The notes under the pieces are model-generated. The model did no database searches. It was not told the DNA's origin and saw only the letters and a list, made by a program, of their open reading frames with translations. The translations under genes and the position numbers were made by a program. Source: Coccinella septempunctata (Eukaryota > Arthropoda > Insecta > Coleoptera > Coccinellidae). Taken from it: a stretch of DNA of 64,000 nucleotides. The DNA lies in NCBI RefSeq assembly GCF_907165205.1, contig NC_058190.1, positions 16,438,001-16,502,000 of the forward strand. The letters run 5' to 3'. Positions 31,014 to 44,027 of the stretch are shown here, piece after piece. Within the stretch, counting starts at the first letter, position 1; the number at the start of each line of letters is the position of its first letter.

Positions 31014-33495
31014 CAGGTTGTTTCATGAGTCGTTGGCCATAGCCTAATGGTGAATGCAGGTCATCCAGGTCTTTCAGAAAACTTGCTTGTTTTGTATCCT
31101 AAGGCTATTAGTTTCGGAGATACGGGGTGATTCATGAATATTGGCCTAAATTTGCGATAGCCATAAGTCTGGACGGCAAGGTCCGATTTTGATCGAATGT
31201 GTTGTATTTGTTCACCTCAGAATGGTCTTTCAAACGGCGCATGAAATATCAATATTTTCAGAGCAATATTCAGAATATCGTGATTTTTAATTCAAGCCCC
31301 AAAATCTATATTTTTTACATACCTCACAAAAATTTCGTTGTTGCCATGAAAAACTACATAATGGACGAATTCATATTTTATGTCATTTTTTCGAAATGCG
31401 GTCCTGTTTTTATTCCTTCGGTGATATAATAGTATTTATTGTCCTTTGCTGTGATTCTGAATAATTTCAGAGTGTTTAAAAGTATGCAAGGTCGAGCTGT
31501 GAGTTTTTTTGAAATTACATATTGAACTTACATACAAATGATGTAAGCCATCTTGGAAAATATAATCCGTAAGTATATTTGCTTCATAAAATACATAAAA
31601 TTCATTCTTCAACAATGAAATGCATATCGGTTTAAAACGCGCGACGTCGTTGTCCGATGCCTAGATTCCATTGTTTGCGATCTTCCTATTGTCCTATTTG
31701 TAAGTTTCGATCGCTCATTGCTTTTCGTATTCCCTCCAACCAGTTTTTCTTTGGTCTTCCTCTTCGTCTTTTTATATTTGGTATCCACTCCATTATTTGT
31801 TTCGGTAATCGTGTTTGTCCCATCCGTTGAACATGTCCATACCAGATCAGTTATTATCTCTCTATATCATCCATGATTGTGCCTTCTACTCCCATTTTAT
31901 TACATACTTCCTGGTTTCTTATTCTTTGCATTCTTGATATTCTAGCCGATCGCCTCAACGCATCCATCTCTGCAGCATCTATCCTCTTCTTATTTCTTTC
32001 TGTCAGTCTCCATGTCTCGGACCCATATGTTAATTGGCTTTTGATCATTGTATTGTAGATGTTGAACTTTCGTGATCTAGTTATGTTTTTGCTCCACAAT
32101 ATTCCATTCAAACAGCCAATCACTTTTCTTGCCGCTGTTACTCTAGATCTTATCTCATTGTCATCTGTGCCGTTTGTGTCGAACTTCACTCCCAAATACT
32201 TGTACTCCTCGCAAGGTTGTATGCCTTCTGCACCCCCAATATCCAGTACACTCTTTTCGTCTCCCATACAAAGGTATTTGGTTTTTTCTAGGTTCATTTC
32301 TAATCCCCAATATTCATATGTTTCTTTCAGTTTGCGTGTCATGTATTCCAGATCTTCTTTGTCTCCTGCGACTATTACCTGATCATCCGCAAACTGTAAG
32401 GTGTAAATGTTTGTATCATTCAGGGGTATACCCATCCCAGAACATTTTCGCTTCCATTGCATTAGAGCTGAAAATGTACTATCATAAGAGATTTTCAAAA
32501 TGGAGTTCTTCCATTTCGACACATTTCCTAGCTCTCCTCATCATATCGGGATTTTGTTTAACTTCTGCAGAGGCTTCTTCTATCCTCTGCCGCAAATGCT
32601 CCCGTGAAGTGAGAAGTGTCTGTCACTTTTCAGTAGGAACTGAGGGTTTAAAATGAAGAAGAGTTGAACAGAATTTAAAAAAATTTTAATTCTCGACCGA
32701 AGACAATGAATAATATCACCAAAGGAATAATAACAGGACCGCATTTCGAATAAATGACATAAAACATGAATTCGTTCGATTCCCTCATTGTTGTTTTATG
32801 AAAGGACATTAAAAGGTTTTTCGGAAGAATAAATTTATAGTTATGTGTGTTATGAAGTAAATACACTTACGGATTACATTTTCCATCATTTGTATCTCGG
32901 CTTGGCATTTTTAAACACTTTTTAACGAACACTCAGTGTGTGCTGAGGGTTTGAAATGAAGAAGAATTGAACAGAATTTAAAATAATTCAGAACCTCGGC
33001 AATGAACAATAAAAATTATCACCGGAGGAATAAAAACAGGAGCGCATTTCGAAAAAATAATATAAAATATGAATTCGTTCGGTTCCTATTCCCTTGTGAC
33101 AAGTGTGTCATGCAAAGTGGAAATTGAATTACTTAGAATGAGTTATGTAGTTTTTCATGGTAATAACGAAATTTCTGTAAGGGATGTGAAAAATATCGAT
33201 TCTGGAGCTTGAATGTAAAATCCGGATATTTTGAGTACTGCCCTGAAAATATTAATATTTCATAAACCGTTTGGAAGAGCTTTCTGAAGTGAACAAACCC
33301 ATAAAGTTTGATCGAAATTGGACCTTGCATTCCAGAGTTATGGCTATCGCAAGTTTAGGCCAATATTCATGAATCACCCCGTATCTCCGAAACTAATAGC
33401 CTTAGGATACACAACAAGCAAGTGTTTTGAAATGCCTGGATGACCTGCATTCACCATTGGGCTATGGGCAACGACTCATGAAACACCCTGTATAA
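31014..33495. mobile_element. Long-TIR element (about 450-bp arms) carrying an RTE-like fragment
   Basis: CAGGTTGTTTCATGAGTCGT at 31014 is mirrored by the complement of the right end (CAACGACTCATGAAACACCCTG, about 33470-33491). Arms continue inward: CGGGGTGATTCATGAATATT near 31124 opposite about 33367, and ATGGTCTTTC/GAAATTTC-type blocks to about 31440 and 33000. The right side also has a direct duplication, about 32637-32795 versus 32945-33085 (GAACAGAATTTAAA, CGCATTTCGAA, ATGAATTCGTTCG). The left end reads CAGGTTGTTTC where the right has CAGGGTGTTTC, a point change. No transposase was recognised; the only coding trace is the LINE fragment inside. It is a fold-back type element or a MITE pair around an inserted LINE. 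Confidence 0.65.
31640..32530 (-). pseudogene. RTE-like LINE fragment: RT palm to C-terminus
   Basis: The minus-strand frame 32522-31854 shows YTLQFADDQVIVAGDKEDLE (catalytic FADD), LEMNLEKTKYLCMG, EYKYLGVKFDTNGTDDNEIR, SQLTYGSETWRLTERNKKRI and EMDALRRSARISRMQRIRNQ. After a TAA it continues in frame with WYGHVQRMGQTRLPKQI and RRRGRPKKNW near 31740-31840. This string is typical of RTE-clade and related LINE C-termini. It is 5' truncated just before the palm and lies between the arms of the long-TIR element. Confidence 0.7.
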
Positions 33496-33955
33496 AATTA
33501 TTTTCGGAGTGCCAAAATAGGACGCGGCAAAAAGTTGTCATCTCGTCTTGACAACCATTTGAAACACCTAGGTTATGTCTACAGAGAACTCCCAGTACGT
33601 TCGGCTTTGAAAATGACCGGGAACGAGATCTAATAATGACGTCACGTTCCCCGTGCTCTCTCCGTTCGATCTGTAGAACTTCAAGCCGAACTCAGCCAAA
33701 GCTTAATCGGGGAATCAACTGACGAATCTATAATTCAGTCATGATCATTCAGAATATCATTTTCGCATCAAATTATGATGTTTATACTTCCATTTTCTGT
33801 GATTTCGTTTTGATCGTTGATCGGATAATCAAAGTTTTATGAAACCCGCTGTAAGATTTCCATACAAGTTCAGATATCATTTGTATCAGCACACTCTAAT
33901 TAGCGTGAATGCATCAAAGATTTAGGAGTTTACTTCGATTCGAAAAAGAGTGCAG
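33496..33955. other. Intronic stretch without recognised genes
   Basis: No gene or clear repeat seen. Confidence 0.35.
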
Positions 33956-34530
33956 GGGAAATTTTTGAAATGGATCTTATACAAGAAACTACAGAATTGT
34001 TACTTGACTGCGACTTGACTGCGATCTTTAGATTTGAGAAGAGATAACCATGCTTATTTTCAAACTGCTGGATAACCTCATTGACTGCAGATATTTTTTG
34101 ACCAGAATAAACCTTAATTGTAGCTCAGCGCTCCTTAGAACTCGAAAGGTGTTCCACATAAGCTTTGCTCCAAACAATTATAGTTTTCACAGTCCTTTAT
34201 CAAGAGCACTTCGGCTGACGAACGAATGTCAGGCTGATATATTCGCAGTATTTATATTCACTTTGAAGAAATACTTCGAATCTCAAGGTCTAACTAGTTG
34301 CCTGGTATCTCGAAATTTACCTATTGCTCAAAATTTATTTTCAGATTTAGAAAGTGTAAAATGTTGAAAAATTAAACTCTTTATGGGTGATTGCTTGTAC
34401 TTCTACACGGGTAAATATTATTTGTTCGATTTTTTTTTGGATGTAGATGACTTTATGTTGGAAAAATAAATATTTTCCGTTAATATACAATGGCTTTGGC
34501 GTATGATTGAATGGATAAATAAATGAATGT
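33956..34530 (+). pseudogene. Jockey-superfamily LINE C-terminal fragment and 3' end
   Basis: The plus frame 34050-34367 encodes LLDNLIDCRYFLTRINLNCS, then PNNYSFHSPLSRALRLTNEC and a final FTLKKYF. The P-x-x-Y...SPLSRALRL-N pattern is the usual end of Jockey/CR1-like RT proteins. The 3' UTR contains AATAAA-type signals (34504, GATAAATAAATGAATG). The RT core is absent. It is a short 5'-truncated insertion. Confidence 0.65.
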
Positions 34531-34921
34531 TAAACAAAAAGGAGGAATTTGCGAAAACACATGAACACCTAGAACGAAAATTCAGATGTCGTGCCGTTCC
34601 AACCTTAATATTGTCCGAAACTACAACACAATCGGAAGTTCACGAATAAACTGAAACACAACAAAATATATCAAAATTTATATACCCTGTATTGAATTGA
34701 AAAAGGAAAACACTCTAATTTAGTCTGTTCATTTACGCTGCTGTACTTTTGAGATTTTAAAATTCACTTCCAATGAACCCCACAACCCCCTCCTTTCTTG
34801 TCTACCAAGAATTCATGAACCCAATTGCCCAGTTAGACCTATTGTATCCTTCACGGGTTCCCCGGCTTTCATGTTTTCCGCTTTTCTCCCATCCTGTTTG
34901 AATTTTTAGAGTGCGTTTTCT

Positions 34922-34946
34922 ATCATTCATTCATTCATTCATTCAT
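34922..34946. repeat. (ATTC)n microsatellite tail of the RTE-like LINE
   Basis: ATTC repeats follow the conserved 3' end of the minus-strand element. The second copy ends with the same sequence and a shorter ATTC run (49055-49064), so this is the element's tail, not an independent repeat. Confidence 0.85.
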
Positions 34947-37900
34947 TGCTGTATCCCGTTACCGGGAATAAATCTACAAAAAGAAGAAGAAAAAAAAAAA
35001 AAAAAATTCGAACAGACTTGTAACTTCTTAGTGATAGTTGCGACTGTGTGCCCTCCTGTGACTAAAGAGACCCAACCGTGACCTGCAGATCCTTCCACAC
35101 TCAGGGCATGGATAGTCTCCAACCAGATCTGGCCGCCGCTGTATCCTTCTCGATTCTCCACTATAACTGTGGACCAAAGACCTCCACTGTGACCTGTCTA
35201 ACGCTAGTTGTTCCCAGTTATGATTAGCATTAACTGATTTTAGGGATTGATGTAGTGTATCCTTAAACCGCTTATACTGGCCTCCTGGTTTCCGGGCTCC
35301 CTCAGTGAGTTCGCCGTATAGAGCTATTTTGGGGAGTCTTGTGTCTTGCATCCTCAGAATGTGGCCGCTCCATCTGAGTCGGGCCCTCGTTACTTGAGTC
35401 TCAATTGTTGTACAACTCGCGCGCTGCAAGACTTCTGCATTCGAAACTTTGTGGAACCATCTGATGTGCATTATCTGTCTTAGATGACGTTGCTGCGTCT
35501 GTTCAAGCTGTTTAATATGTCGCCTGTAGGGAGTCCAGCTTTCGCTTCCGTAAAGAAGCGTTGGGAGGACCACTGCTCTGTAAACAGCTGTCTTGGTCTT
35601 CAGATTGAGGTCGTGATTTTGGAACACTCTGTCCTTCAGCTTCCAGAATGCCCGTGATGCCGAATTGATACGGTTGTGTATTTCCGTGTCAAGGTTAGCC
35701 CTAGTATTTATGAAGCTTCCCAAGTATTTGAACTGCTCAACCTGTTCTAGAGTTTCATTGTCCAGGCTGATATCTGTTTGAAGGCTTTCTGGCGGACTTA
35801 CCAGGATTTTGGTCTTGTCAATATTGAGTCTAAGGCCTAAAGCTTCGTATATATGTTTATAGGTGTCCATCATTATCTGTAGATCCTCTGAGCTGCTAGC
35901 GATGAGTGAACAGTCGTCTGCATATTGAAGTTCCGTGATAAACTTGGTACGGGTTTTTGCTCTGAGGCGCTTCAGGTTAAACAGGCCTCCATCAAATCTG
36001 AATCTTATCCCAACACCTCTTACGGGCATGCTCATGTCAGCAATTATCGATACAGCTATGGCGAAAATATTGAACAGTAAAGGCGCTAATACGCAGCCTT
36101 GTTTTATTCCAGAGTTGGTTGAGAAATGGTCGGTTGTAGAGCCATTATGCTGTATTCTAGCGGTGTTGTTGGTATGAAGGCTTTTACACACTGCTAGGAA
36201 TTTTTCGGGTACTCATAGACGTGCCATGATTTTCCAGAGCGCTCTCCGATTCACCGAGTCGAATGCCTTGCTTAAATCGATGAAGGCTGTATAAATCCTT
36301 GATTGTTGTTCACGGGCCTTTTCTTGTAGCTGTCGCAGTGTAAAAATTGGGTCCACCGTACCTCGATTTGGTCGAAAGCCGCACTGGGATTCAGGTAAAA
36401 GCCTCTCTAAGAGTGGAACCAGACGATTAGCCATAATCTTCGAGAGAATTTTACCGGCCACATTAAGCAACGATATGCCCCTGTAATTGTTGCAATTCGA
36501 CGTATCGCCTTTGTTCTTATAGAGGTTGATAACTAAAGCGTCTCTGAAGTCTTGTGGCACATCTCCCTGTTCCCAGATCTTGCGGAATAGTATTAGGAGA
36601 CTATTGACAATGTCCTCATCCAAGGCTTTGAATATCTCCGCCGGAATGCCGTCTAGACCAGGGGACTTATCATTTTTCATATTTTTAATCGCGCTTATGA
36701 TTTCCGACATTGAAATTTCGTCATCAAGCGATGTCATCGGACTATACGCGGGAAGCAGGTCTAAAATGGATAAATCCGAGTCGTTATTTTGATTCAAGAC
36801 CTGTGAGTAATGCTCCTTCCATCTTTCGAGAATTTTTCTATCATCAGTTAGAATAGCTCCATGAGCATCTCTTATAGGAAAGCTAGCTTTTCTGCTTGGA
36901 CCGTAAACAGTTTTAATAGCTTCGAAAAAACGCCTGTTGTCATGGTTATCGGCGTAAGCTTGTATTTCTCTAGCTTTTTCTTTCCACCAGCTGTCCTTGA
37001 TTTTTCTTATTTCTTGACGGACCTCACGTTTTATGTTTATGAAACCTATTTGGGCTGCAACATCGCCAGGCTTGTTAATTGCGGTTTTCATCGCTTTGTG
37101 TTTTGCGTCCAAAAGGGGTGCGATATGAGTTTCGCTGTCGGCAAACCAGTCTGGGGATTTTCGGGAGCGTTCCGTGCCCAGTATTTCCTTCGCTGTATTT
37201 GTAAGGGATGACTTGAAACGGAGCCAATGAGTCTCAATGTCGTCGTTATAATCCGGTGGTGTTAGGCTATCTTTGACGGCAGCTGTGAATCTGTCCTTTG
37301 TAGAAGGGTTTTGTAGTTTGGATATTTGAAGGCGCTCTCTTAGATACTTCGGCTTGCGTTGATATTTTGGGCGCATTGAGATTTTCATTTTCGAGATTAC
37401 CAGCCTATGATCAGTCCAGCACTCCAGATCTGCTCTGGGTTTAGTGACCAACACCTCTTTCAGATCTTTCCTTCTCACGATCACATAGTCGAGGGTATGC
37501 CAATGCCCTGAGCGCGGGTGGCGCCAGGTCCCCCTTGAATTGGGTCTCGTAATAAAATGGGTGTTCGTTATACACAGATTGTGTTCTGCACAAAGAGCCA
37601 GCAGACGTTCTCCATTCGAATTGATGCTGTCTGTGCCGTGTTTCCCTATTATTCCCGGCCATAGTTCTGAGTCTTGACCTCTGCCCACTCTAGCGTTGAA
37701 GTCTCCAAGGAGAATTATTCGTTCCCGTTTTGGGATTTTAAATAATGTAGCAACGAGTGTTTCGTAAAAAGTGTCCTTTAAGTTGTCAGAGGAGTTCAAA
37801 GTGGGTGCGTATACTGCAATGATGTTCACAAACGTGTTATTCGCTGCAGGAAAACGTAGGGTCATTAAACGTTCTGAGATACCAACTGGATTTTCGGTAA

Positions 37901-38275
37901 GTTTAGCGGCCAGGTCGTTTCTAATGGCAAAGCCTACGCCATGTTGTCTGATTTCGCCTTCCGGCAAGCCTTTCCAGAAAAATGTATACGCTTGTTCTAC
38001 CAAGCTACCTTCGTCCGAAAAGCGTGTTTCGCTTAAAGCAACTATTGCAATGGATGTTCGTTGCAGTTCCTTATCGATTAGGGCAGTACGCCTCTCTGGT
38101 CGGTCGGCCTTGGGGTTGTCTAGCAAGGTTCTGACGTTCCATGCTGCAAAAGCTATGTGCTTTTCATTGGTGTTTGTTCGATGATTCACTCGCTCAGGCA
38201 CCCTCCCCCGGAGATCCGAATGGGAGGGTATTTTACCTCCGGATACGAATTTTGTCCTGTTCGACTGATCCATCT
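34947..38275 (-). pseudogene. RTE-like LINE with APE endonuclease, RT and C-terminal C2H2 finger; one in-frame TGA
   Basis: The frame opens at ATG 38273 and runs to 35028, 1082 codons, with a single TGA at 36213-36215. The second copy has GGA there (RLGVPEKF), so it is one nonsense change. Endonuclease motifs are intact: FAAWNVRTLL, VALSETRF, GVGFAIRN, LLGDFNARVGRG, DYVIVRR and TDHRLV. The RT shows KSPGLDGIPAEIFK, NNYRGISLLNVAGK, QCGFRPNRGTVD, AFIDLSKAFDSVNR, GIKQGCVLAPLLFNIF and LQYADDCSLIA. The tail ends in CPECGRICRSRLGLFSHRRA, a classical C2H2 finger. The order resembles RTE-X-type elements (clade is inference). It ends with a T/A-rich 3' UTR and the ATTC tail. It is the best preserved ORF2 in the window; its 5' end lies between 38276 and about 38400. 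Confidence 0.88.
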
Positions 38276-38379
38276 TTTTGTAGGAGCTGCGTTAGAAGGT
38301 GTTCAAAAGCTGCACTGGCAACGCTGTCAGTGCAACTTTGGTTGCGGCTACGACTAGATTATCTTGTGGCACAGGTAAC

Positions 38380-39170
38380 CTGAGACGACAAGGTCTGAGA
38401 CGTAACTCGAGCAACGCAGAGAGCCATTTCCTGCTCAAGCCTGCTCCTTCTTCTATCAAGAAGTCTTTGAAGCCTATATGTAATTTGAGCAATCCTACTA
38501 TTACATCAGACTGTGTGCTTGTTTCCTTTGATGTCGCTAACCTTTTCCTTAGTATTTCTCCAGATGAATGTTTGGAGATAGTACGACAGCTGATCTCTGG
38601 TAAGTCTGTCCTTCACACTCATATAATTTTATATTGTGTGCTTTGTTAGACCTTGTCGTTAAACAAAACTTTTTCCAGTTTGAGAATGAATATTACCGCC
38701 AAATTGGGGGATTACCCATGGATTCCAGCATATCACCGTTTCCTTCTGAAACATTCATGTCAAAGTCTGAACAAAACTTGTCTATAACAAGTTTATTCTT
38801 TAAGCACATTTCAAGGTGGTACCGTTACATTTTGATGATGTTTTCGCCAATCTCAAGGGCACCCAAGATTAATTGAAAAGTTTTCTCGATATGTTGAACA
38901 GTATTCACCCTTCCATCAAGTTTACGTATAAATTAGAAGTGAGTAACCGTTTGCCATCTTTACAACTACTGACTTCATATTACTTTTCACATGAAACCAC
39001 CTGTAGAGTCCAAAATTCTCCTCATTTTATTCCATGTTCCATAGATTGTTCAACGTTTCACTTAGTCCCACCAACTTTAAAAAAAAATTGGCATTTATAC
39101 AATTATACATCAGATTGCCAAAAGAATATATGTAAACCGTATATACAAGAAAAACATGACTAAACAATTA
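38380..39170 (+). pseudogene. Penelope-like element reverse transcriptase relic
   Basis: Plus-strand frames show SSIKKSLKPICNLSNPTITS, CVLVSFDVANLFLSISPDEC (RT motif A), LEIVRQLI, then in a second frame LLDLVVKQNFFQFENEYYRQ and IGGLPMDSSISPFPSETFM (motif B, usually GxPMGSPISPxxAExFM), and in a third LDMLNSIHPSIKFTYKLEVS NRLPSLQLL. The motif C (YVDD) appears mutated to YILMM near 38830. This order is diagnostic of Penelope-like RTs. It borders the 5' end of the RTE-like LINE. Multiple frameshifts make it dead. Confidence 0.7.
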
Positions 39171-40655
39171 GACAAGTCACTCACGGGGTCCAATTCAGCA
39201 GAAGAACTATAAGAGCGTGAGGTTTTTTGGTCAGATATCAAGAAGCATCGCCAAATTGTTTGGTGCCCACACAGAAAACACTCAGATTACTTTCCAGATC
39301 CAGGTTTACCTGCGTTATTCTGGTGGAGATGAAAGATTTTATGAATGCTACCAATTCGGGTCCTTCTCAAGATTACAGATGCAGTACTGACTCTATGAGC
39401 CAGTCTGCCGACTCTTGGCATCCACAATCCAACAGCATCATTCCACAACGGGAATAAACGCCAGCGAAGTGGATTCCTCTCGTTGTGCTCTGTAACATGA
39501 CTTCCACCAAAAAGTCCTCCAGAGTGGAGAGAGTTGCTCGGCTTTCAGGATGGTCCCAGGGTATTCCTAGAGGAGTTGTAGGTCTCTCCGCATCCCAGCT
39601 CCACTGAGCCCCTTTTTCAGTGGGTCATCTCTGCCTCCTGGTTGTCTCAGTTTGGACAACCCAACGCGCCGGGTTGGTACTTCACCCCTCGACAAATGAT
39701 TTACATTTGTCATTCAACATTGTGAATTATACACACTTTTTAAATCCCCGACGTTTCAACCCTTTTTTTTTGTCTTTTTCAGGGCAATTTGGTCTGGTGT
39801 AATGAAATACACAGAAATCAGATTTCTGGTTTGCAAGTCTGTAATATGAGAAGCAATTAAAAGAAATGCTGAAAAAGCAGTTAGCATTTGATTTGTATCG
39901 TTCTTCTTGCTCGTTCTAGTGAGTGATTAAGTGTGAAATAGAATCTAATAAGTACGTCCATCATGCTCCCAATAACACTTTCATGGAGCGAATGAAACAC
40001 AGCCAATAGTTTGATTTCCTTTGGATTCCGCCTAAGGATCATTTACGTATAAAACCAATTTTGTTCCACCTTTCCACTAACGCTTTTTTATTATCAAACT
40101 CTCCATCTCAAAATTCAGATGTGGAAGTCTGATTTCTGCCTACATTCTCAGAATTTCGATTTCAACCCAGAATTACAATTTGCAACTTGGAATTCTGAGT
40201 TGTATTGCAGAATTTTAACTTCTAACTCAGAATAATTCTGTCTTTCATCTCACATAATTCTGACAGTTCGAAAGAAATATTTTTGTGTCGAACTTCAACG
40301 TTTTCTTAGGAATTGGGACCATCTCGAGTGTTTTTCTGTGCAACAAAATAGCAGGGCTCTGAGATGAATCCCCACAAAACAGTCTTGAAGACAGTGTGAG
40401 CATACACTAGTGAGTAATATAACGGATGTCCCCCAAAAATCTTGAACGGCAACAACGGTCGGTCAACACATCATTGAAAATTTTGGGTTTTTTTCATGAA
40501 TATGCAAAAAATTTCTGTTTTATACATAAAATTGCAAAACCATCTGAATAAAAAGGGAATTTATTCAGATACATCACATCCATCATATTTTTTAGGCACT
40601 GTTAATTAGTATGGAAAATTCATTCAATAAGGTTTCATTTGGACACTCGTCTGAC
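39171..40655. other. Intronic stretch, possibly decayed Penelope-like 3' part at its start
   Basis: Frames near 39200-39460 could be remnants of the Penelope-like C-terminus but no GIY-YIG motif is readable. The remaining sequence has no recognised gene. Confidence 0.3.
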
Positions 40656-41075
40656 TTGAAAAGAGCACATCAAGAAGAAAAGAAAACAAATAGACCTGAA
40701 AATAAGATGAATACGTTGGCTTTCGGGAAGAAGATCAAAACTTTCATTAGAAAATAAGATTTTGTTGTACAAAACTGTTATCACACCCTCGACCACACCA
40801 ATATGGTCCTATGGAAAAGAAATTTTGGAATGTGCCAGCAAATCGAACGTAGCTATTATACAAAGATCCCAATCGGAAGATCTCCGAATGATGGCTAACG
40901 CACCTTGGTTCGTAACTAATCAAACGCCACACGAAGATCTAAGAATACTATACGTCCATGAAGTCATAAAAAACAAAAGCACCAAACATTACACAAGATT
41001 GGAAGGGCATACAAATATGCTTTTGCAACCACTTCCATCAGACAAGCAGCCTAGAAGATTAAGAAGAATTTAGCT
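40656..41075 (+). pseudogene. Jockey-clade LINE RT C-terminal fragment
   Basis: One frame from about 40665 reads HIKKKRKQIDLKIR, a stop, IRWLSGRRSKLSLENKILLY, KTVITPSTTPIWSYGKEILE, then IIQRSQSEDLRMMANAPWFV and a final RRLRRI. The run LLYKTxxxPIWxYG...IIQRxQSxxLRxxxNAPW is the hallmark of Jockey-clade C-termini. The copy is 5' truncated and has one stop. Confidence 0.75.
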
Positions 41076-41289
41076 GACTTACTGAATAACTAGAAGATTC
41101 TCTCAATGGAGGGGACTTGTCACGCGATATTTTAAATGTTGATAAATTAGTTCATAGAATGTATGTTCTGATGCTGACGAAAATAAAACAACAAAAAATG
41201 TTTACCATCTTAGTATTAACAGAATTCTCGTTGCCCATGAACGTGGATAATAAAAGTACTGCCATTTTCATTTCTTGAGTTAATACAGT

Positions 41290-43600
41290 TCAATGAAGTG
41301 GTTAATAAAAATAATAGAATTCTTGATTATGTACACCTCCAGAGTTAATAATTTGATGAGATGTGTTGATCCATTTGTACCTGAGGACAGAAGTCATGCA
41401 TCTCTAGAATGTCTATTTGGTGTAGGTCTCCTCAAGCCGCTGCAGCAGAATAAAACCTTTTATAATTTCCGGAGAGCGAATTATAGTTCAATCGATGAGT
41501 TTTTACTTAATATACTTGTAAATGATGATTTAGTTGTTTCATATAAAATTTTGAATAAGGCAATTGATGAAAATGTTCCTGTAGTTAGGAAAGTTAAGAG
41601 CTATCCATCTTATTTCTCTAATGAAACCATAAAATTGATAAAACGGAAAAATAAATTTCATAAAAAATGGAAAATATATGGTAATTATTTTTATATTTTA
41701 AGATATTTCAAGTTCTCCGATAAAAAACTAAATCGCTCATTAGATCTGATTATAGTAGATACTTAACATCTGTTCAAGCTGAGCTCAAGACAAATTCCAA
41801 AATGTTATTTGACTTCGTTTCTGTTTGTTCTAAGGAAGCTGGATTTCCTAGCAGGATGTCATATTGACAGCTTGTCGGTGAGTCAGGCGAGGAGATTTGT
41901 AATTTATTCGCCGATTACTTTGAGAGCGTCTACACTAAGCCTAATCCTTCCACTGGTGGGAGTCCTGGGATTAACAGTTTCGAATTCCTTCCATATCGCC
42001 ACCGAAGAAGTCAAGGAAAAATTGATGAGTTTGGACGAAAAGAAAGGAGCGGGTCCTGATTCTATTCCCCCAACTTTCGCTAAGAAATGTAGTTTCTCTC
42101 TGAATATTCCAATAGCGTTGATCTTTAATAAGTCTCTTCGCAGTGGCTTATTCCCTGACATCTGGAAGACCTCCTGTATAACCCCTATCTGCAAAACTGG
42201 TAATAGGGATCAAATAGAAAACTATCGTTCTATCAGTAAGCTGTGTATTTTGAAAAAAGTGTTGGAATCAACCATTCATACCCACTTGCTCTCCCATTTT
42301 AAAACTCGAATAATAACCGAACAGCATGGTTTCGTCAAAGGTAGATCAGTGAAAACTAATCTTATAAACTTTATAGAATATGCACAAAGTAATCTTGATC
42401 AGGGAGTTCAGGTGGACACAGTTTATACGGACTTTTGTAAGGCCTTCGACCGAATAAATATTAATATACTTTTGCATGAGCTTGAGTATGTTGGTGTTGG
42501 TGGATCCTTGTTAAACTGGTTTCGATCTTATTTGACGAATAGGTCACAATACATCAGGATAGGTAAGTTCAGGTCTAGATTCTAGGTTTTTTTCAACATC
42601 TGGTGTGCCTTAGGGTTCCCATTTGGGCCCACTCTTATTTATCATTTATATAAATAGGATTAAGAGCTGCTGAGAGATATACGGGACTGCTTGGGTTTGC
42701 AGGGTGATCTAGATGGCCTTGTAAAGTTTTGTGAGTCTATAGGCTTACATCTGAACATAGCCAAGTGTTATGTGATCTCGTTCACACGGAATAGAACTAA
42801 AATTCGCTTTCAGTACTCTGTGTCCGAAACCATCTTAAACCGAGCTGACATAGTCAGGGATTTGGGCGTACTACTTGATTCCTAGCTTCTATTTGATGGA
42901 CATATCAATATTATGGTTTGTGAAAGTAATCGAGTGCTTGGATTTGTTGTGAGGCAATGTCGTCAGTTCAGAAATCGTGAGGCTATTTTATCTCTCTATT
43001 ATGCATTTGTATATAGCAAACTCAATTTTGCATCTTCAATTTGGTGTCCCCATTATGAGACCTATATTGAAAGGTTGGAAAGGGTGCAAGGTAGGTTCCT
43101 CAGGTTTTTGAGCTGTAAAACAGGTTTCCGGTTGATAATTATTGTTTGCGCCTAAACAACTTTGGAATGATTAGCTTAAAAAATAGACGAAAGGTGAATG
43201 ATATCACCTTGAAATTTTGCCAACCAAATAGATTGTCCTGAAATTCTGCAGGCAGTTGACTTTCATGTTCCCGCTAGACATCTTAGGAAGCATGTCCCAT
43301 TTCACTTACCTGCCTACAGAACCAACAGTGCGAAGTATTCTCCCATATCCAGAATACCAGAATTTTGTGACTGTTATCAGGGGTCTATTAACCTCTTTTC
43401 AGGTAGGAGCGTTTGCTCCTTTAGAAAGGTTGTTAAGGATATTTTTAGGTGATTTTCTAATTATTATTTGTCTAAGCTATCACTAGAGAGTATGTTTAAT
43501 TTGTAAAACTGTCTATGTAGACTTTTATAAGTGGACACTGCTTCTGGTTGTTCTCACCGGTTAGTGTTCTCATTCTTGAATAAATAAAAAATAATAAAAT
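41290..43600 (+). pseudogene. APE-type LINE (same group as 25.3-27.7 kb), heavily decayed
   Basis: Fragments in shifting frames: VDPFVPEDRSHASLECLF and NKTFYNFRRANYSSID (endonuclease end and linker), KKGAGPDSIPPTFAKKC, SGLFPDIWKTSCITPICKTG, EQHGFVKGRSVKTNLINFIE, VYTDFCKAFDRININILLHE. The stretch that should carry PQGS...YADD (42585-42690) is largely lost: GPTLIYHLYK is followed directly by thumb sequence LVKFCESIGLHLNIAKC. The C-terminus FHVPARHLRKHVPFHLPAY is readable near 43260 and a 3' end with AATAAATAAAAAATAATAAA closes it at about 43600. No function remains. Confidence 0.75.
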
Positions 43601-44027
43601 AGAATGATCATTTCCACATACACAATTTCCACCACAATAATTTAAAAAATAATGTATGTACTAAGATAACTTCCTTTCCAATCTAAGGAAATATACTTCA
43701 AATCCATGTTATATGCATAACTTATCTAAGATAAATTTGAAACCAATAGAAGGGCGATATTAAGGTTGATTCTCACCATACATTCCATATCCTTTCCGTA
43801 TCCTTCCTTTCCTTCTACCTAAAATATTGTGCAATGTAAATGAATGAAAGTATGCACGATATACATTCCAAATCCATACCATATTTTTTCCAAACGTCTA
43901 TTCCCACTATACCTTCTACATCCTTTCCATCGCTTTATTCCACATTGAAATAATCTTACACTCGATAATAAACGTTGATGTCCCACATTTTCCATTCGAT
44001 ATTTTCTATTTTCTTCATTTTTTGCAG
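43601..44027. other. Intron 3' end, low-complexity CCTTTCC-rich, before exon b
   Basis: Repeated ATTCCATATCCTTTCC-like blocks (43788-43990) precede the acceptor. They may be simple pyrimidine-rich repeats; no gene seen. Confidence 0.45.

Larger units (their letters stand above)
6850..44027 (+). other. 37.2-kb intron of the ADAMTS-like gene, filled with mobile elements
   Basis: The GTAAGC donor at 6850 and the acceptor tttttgcag ending at 44027 join phase 1 to phase 1 and give a continuous spacer-domain reading frame. The intron contains most elements in this window, in both orientations. No other host coding exon was recognised inside it. Confidence 0.7.

Noticed and set aside
34922..34946. 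Short tandem repeats as a CRISPR-like or independent array
   Set aside because: The ATTC units are the tail of the RTE-like LINE, also present at the second copy.
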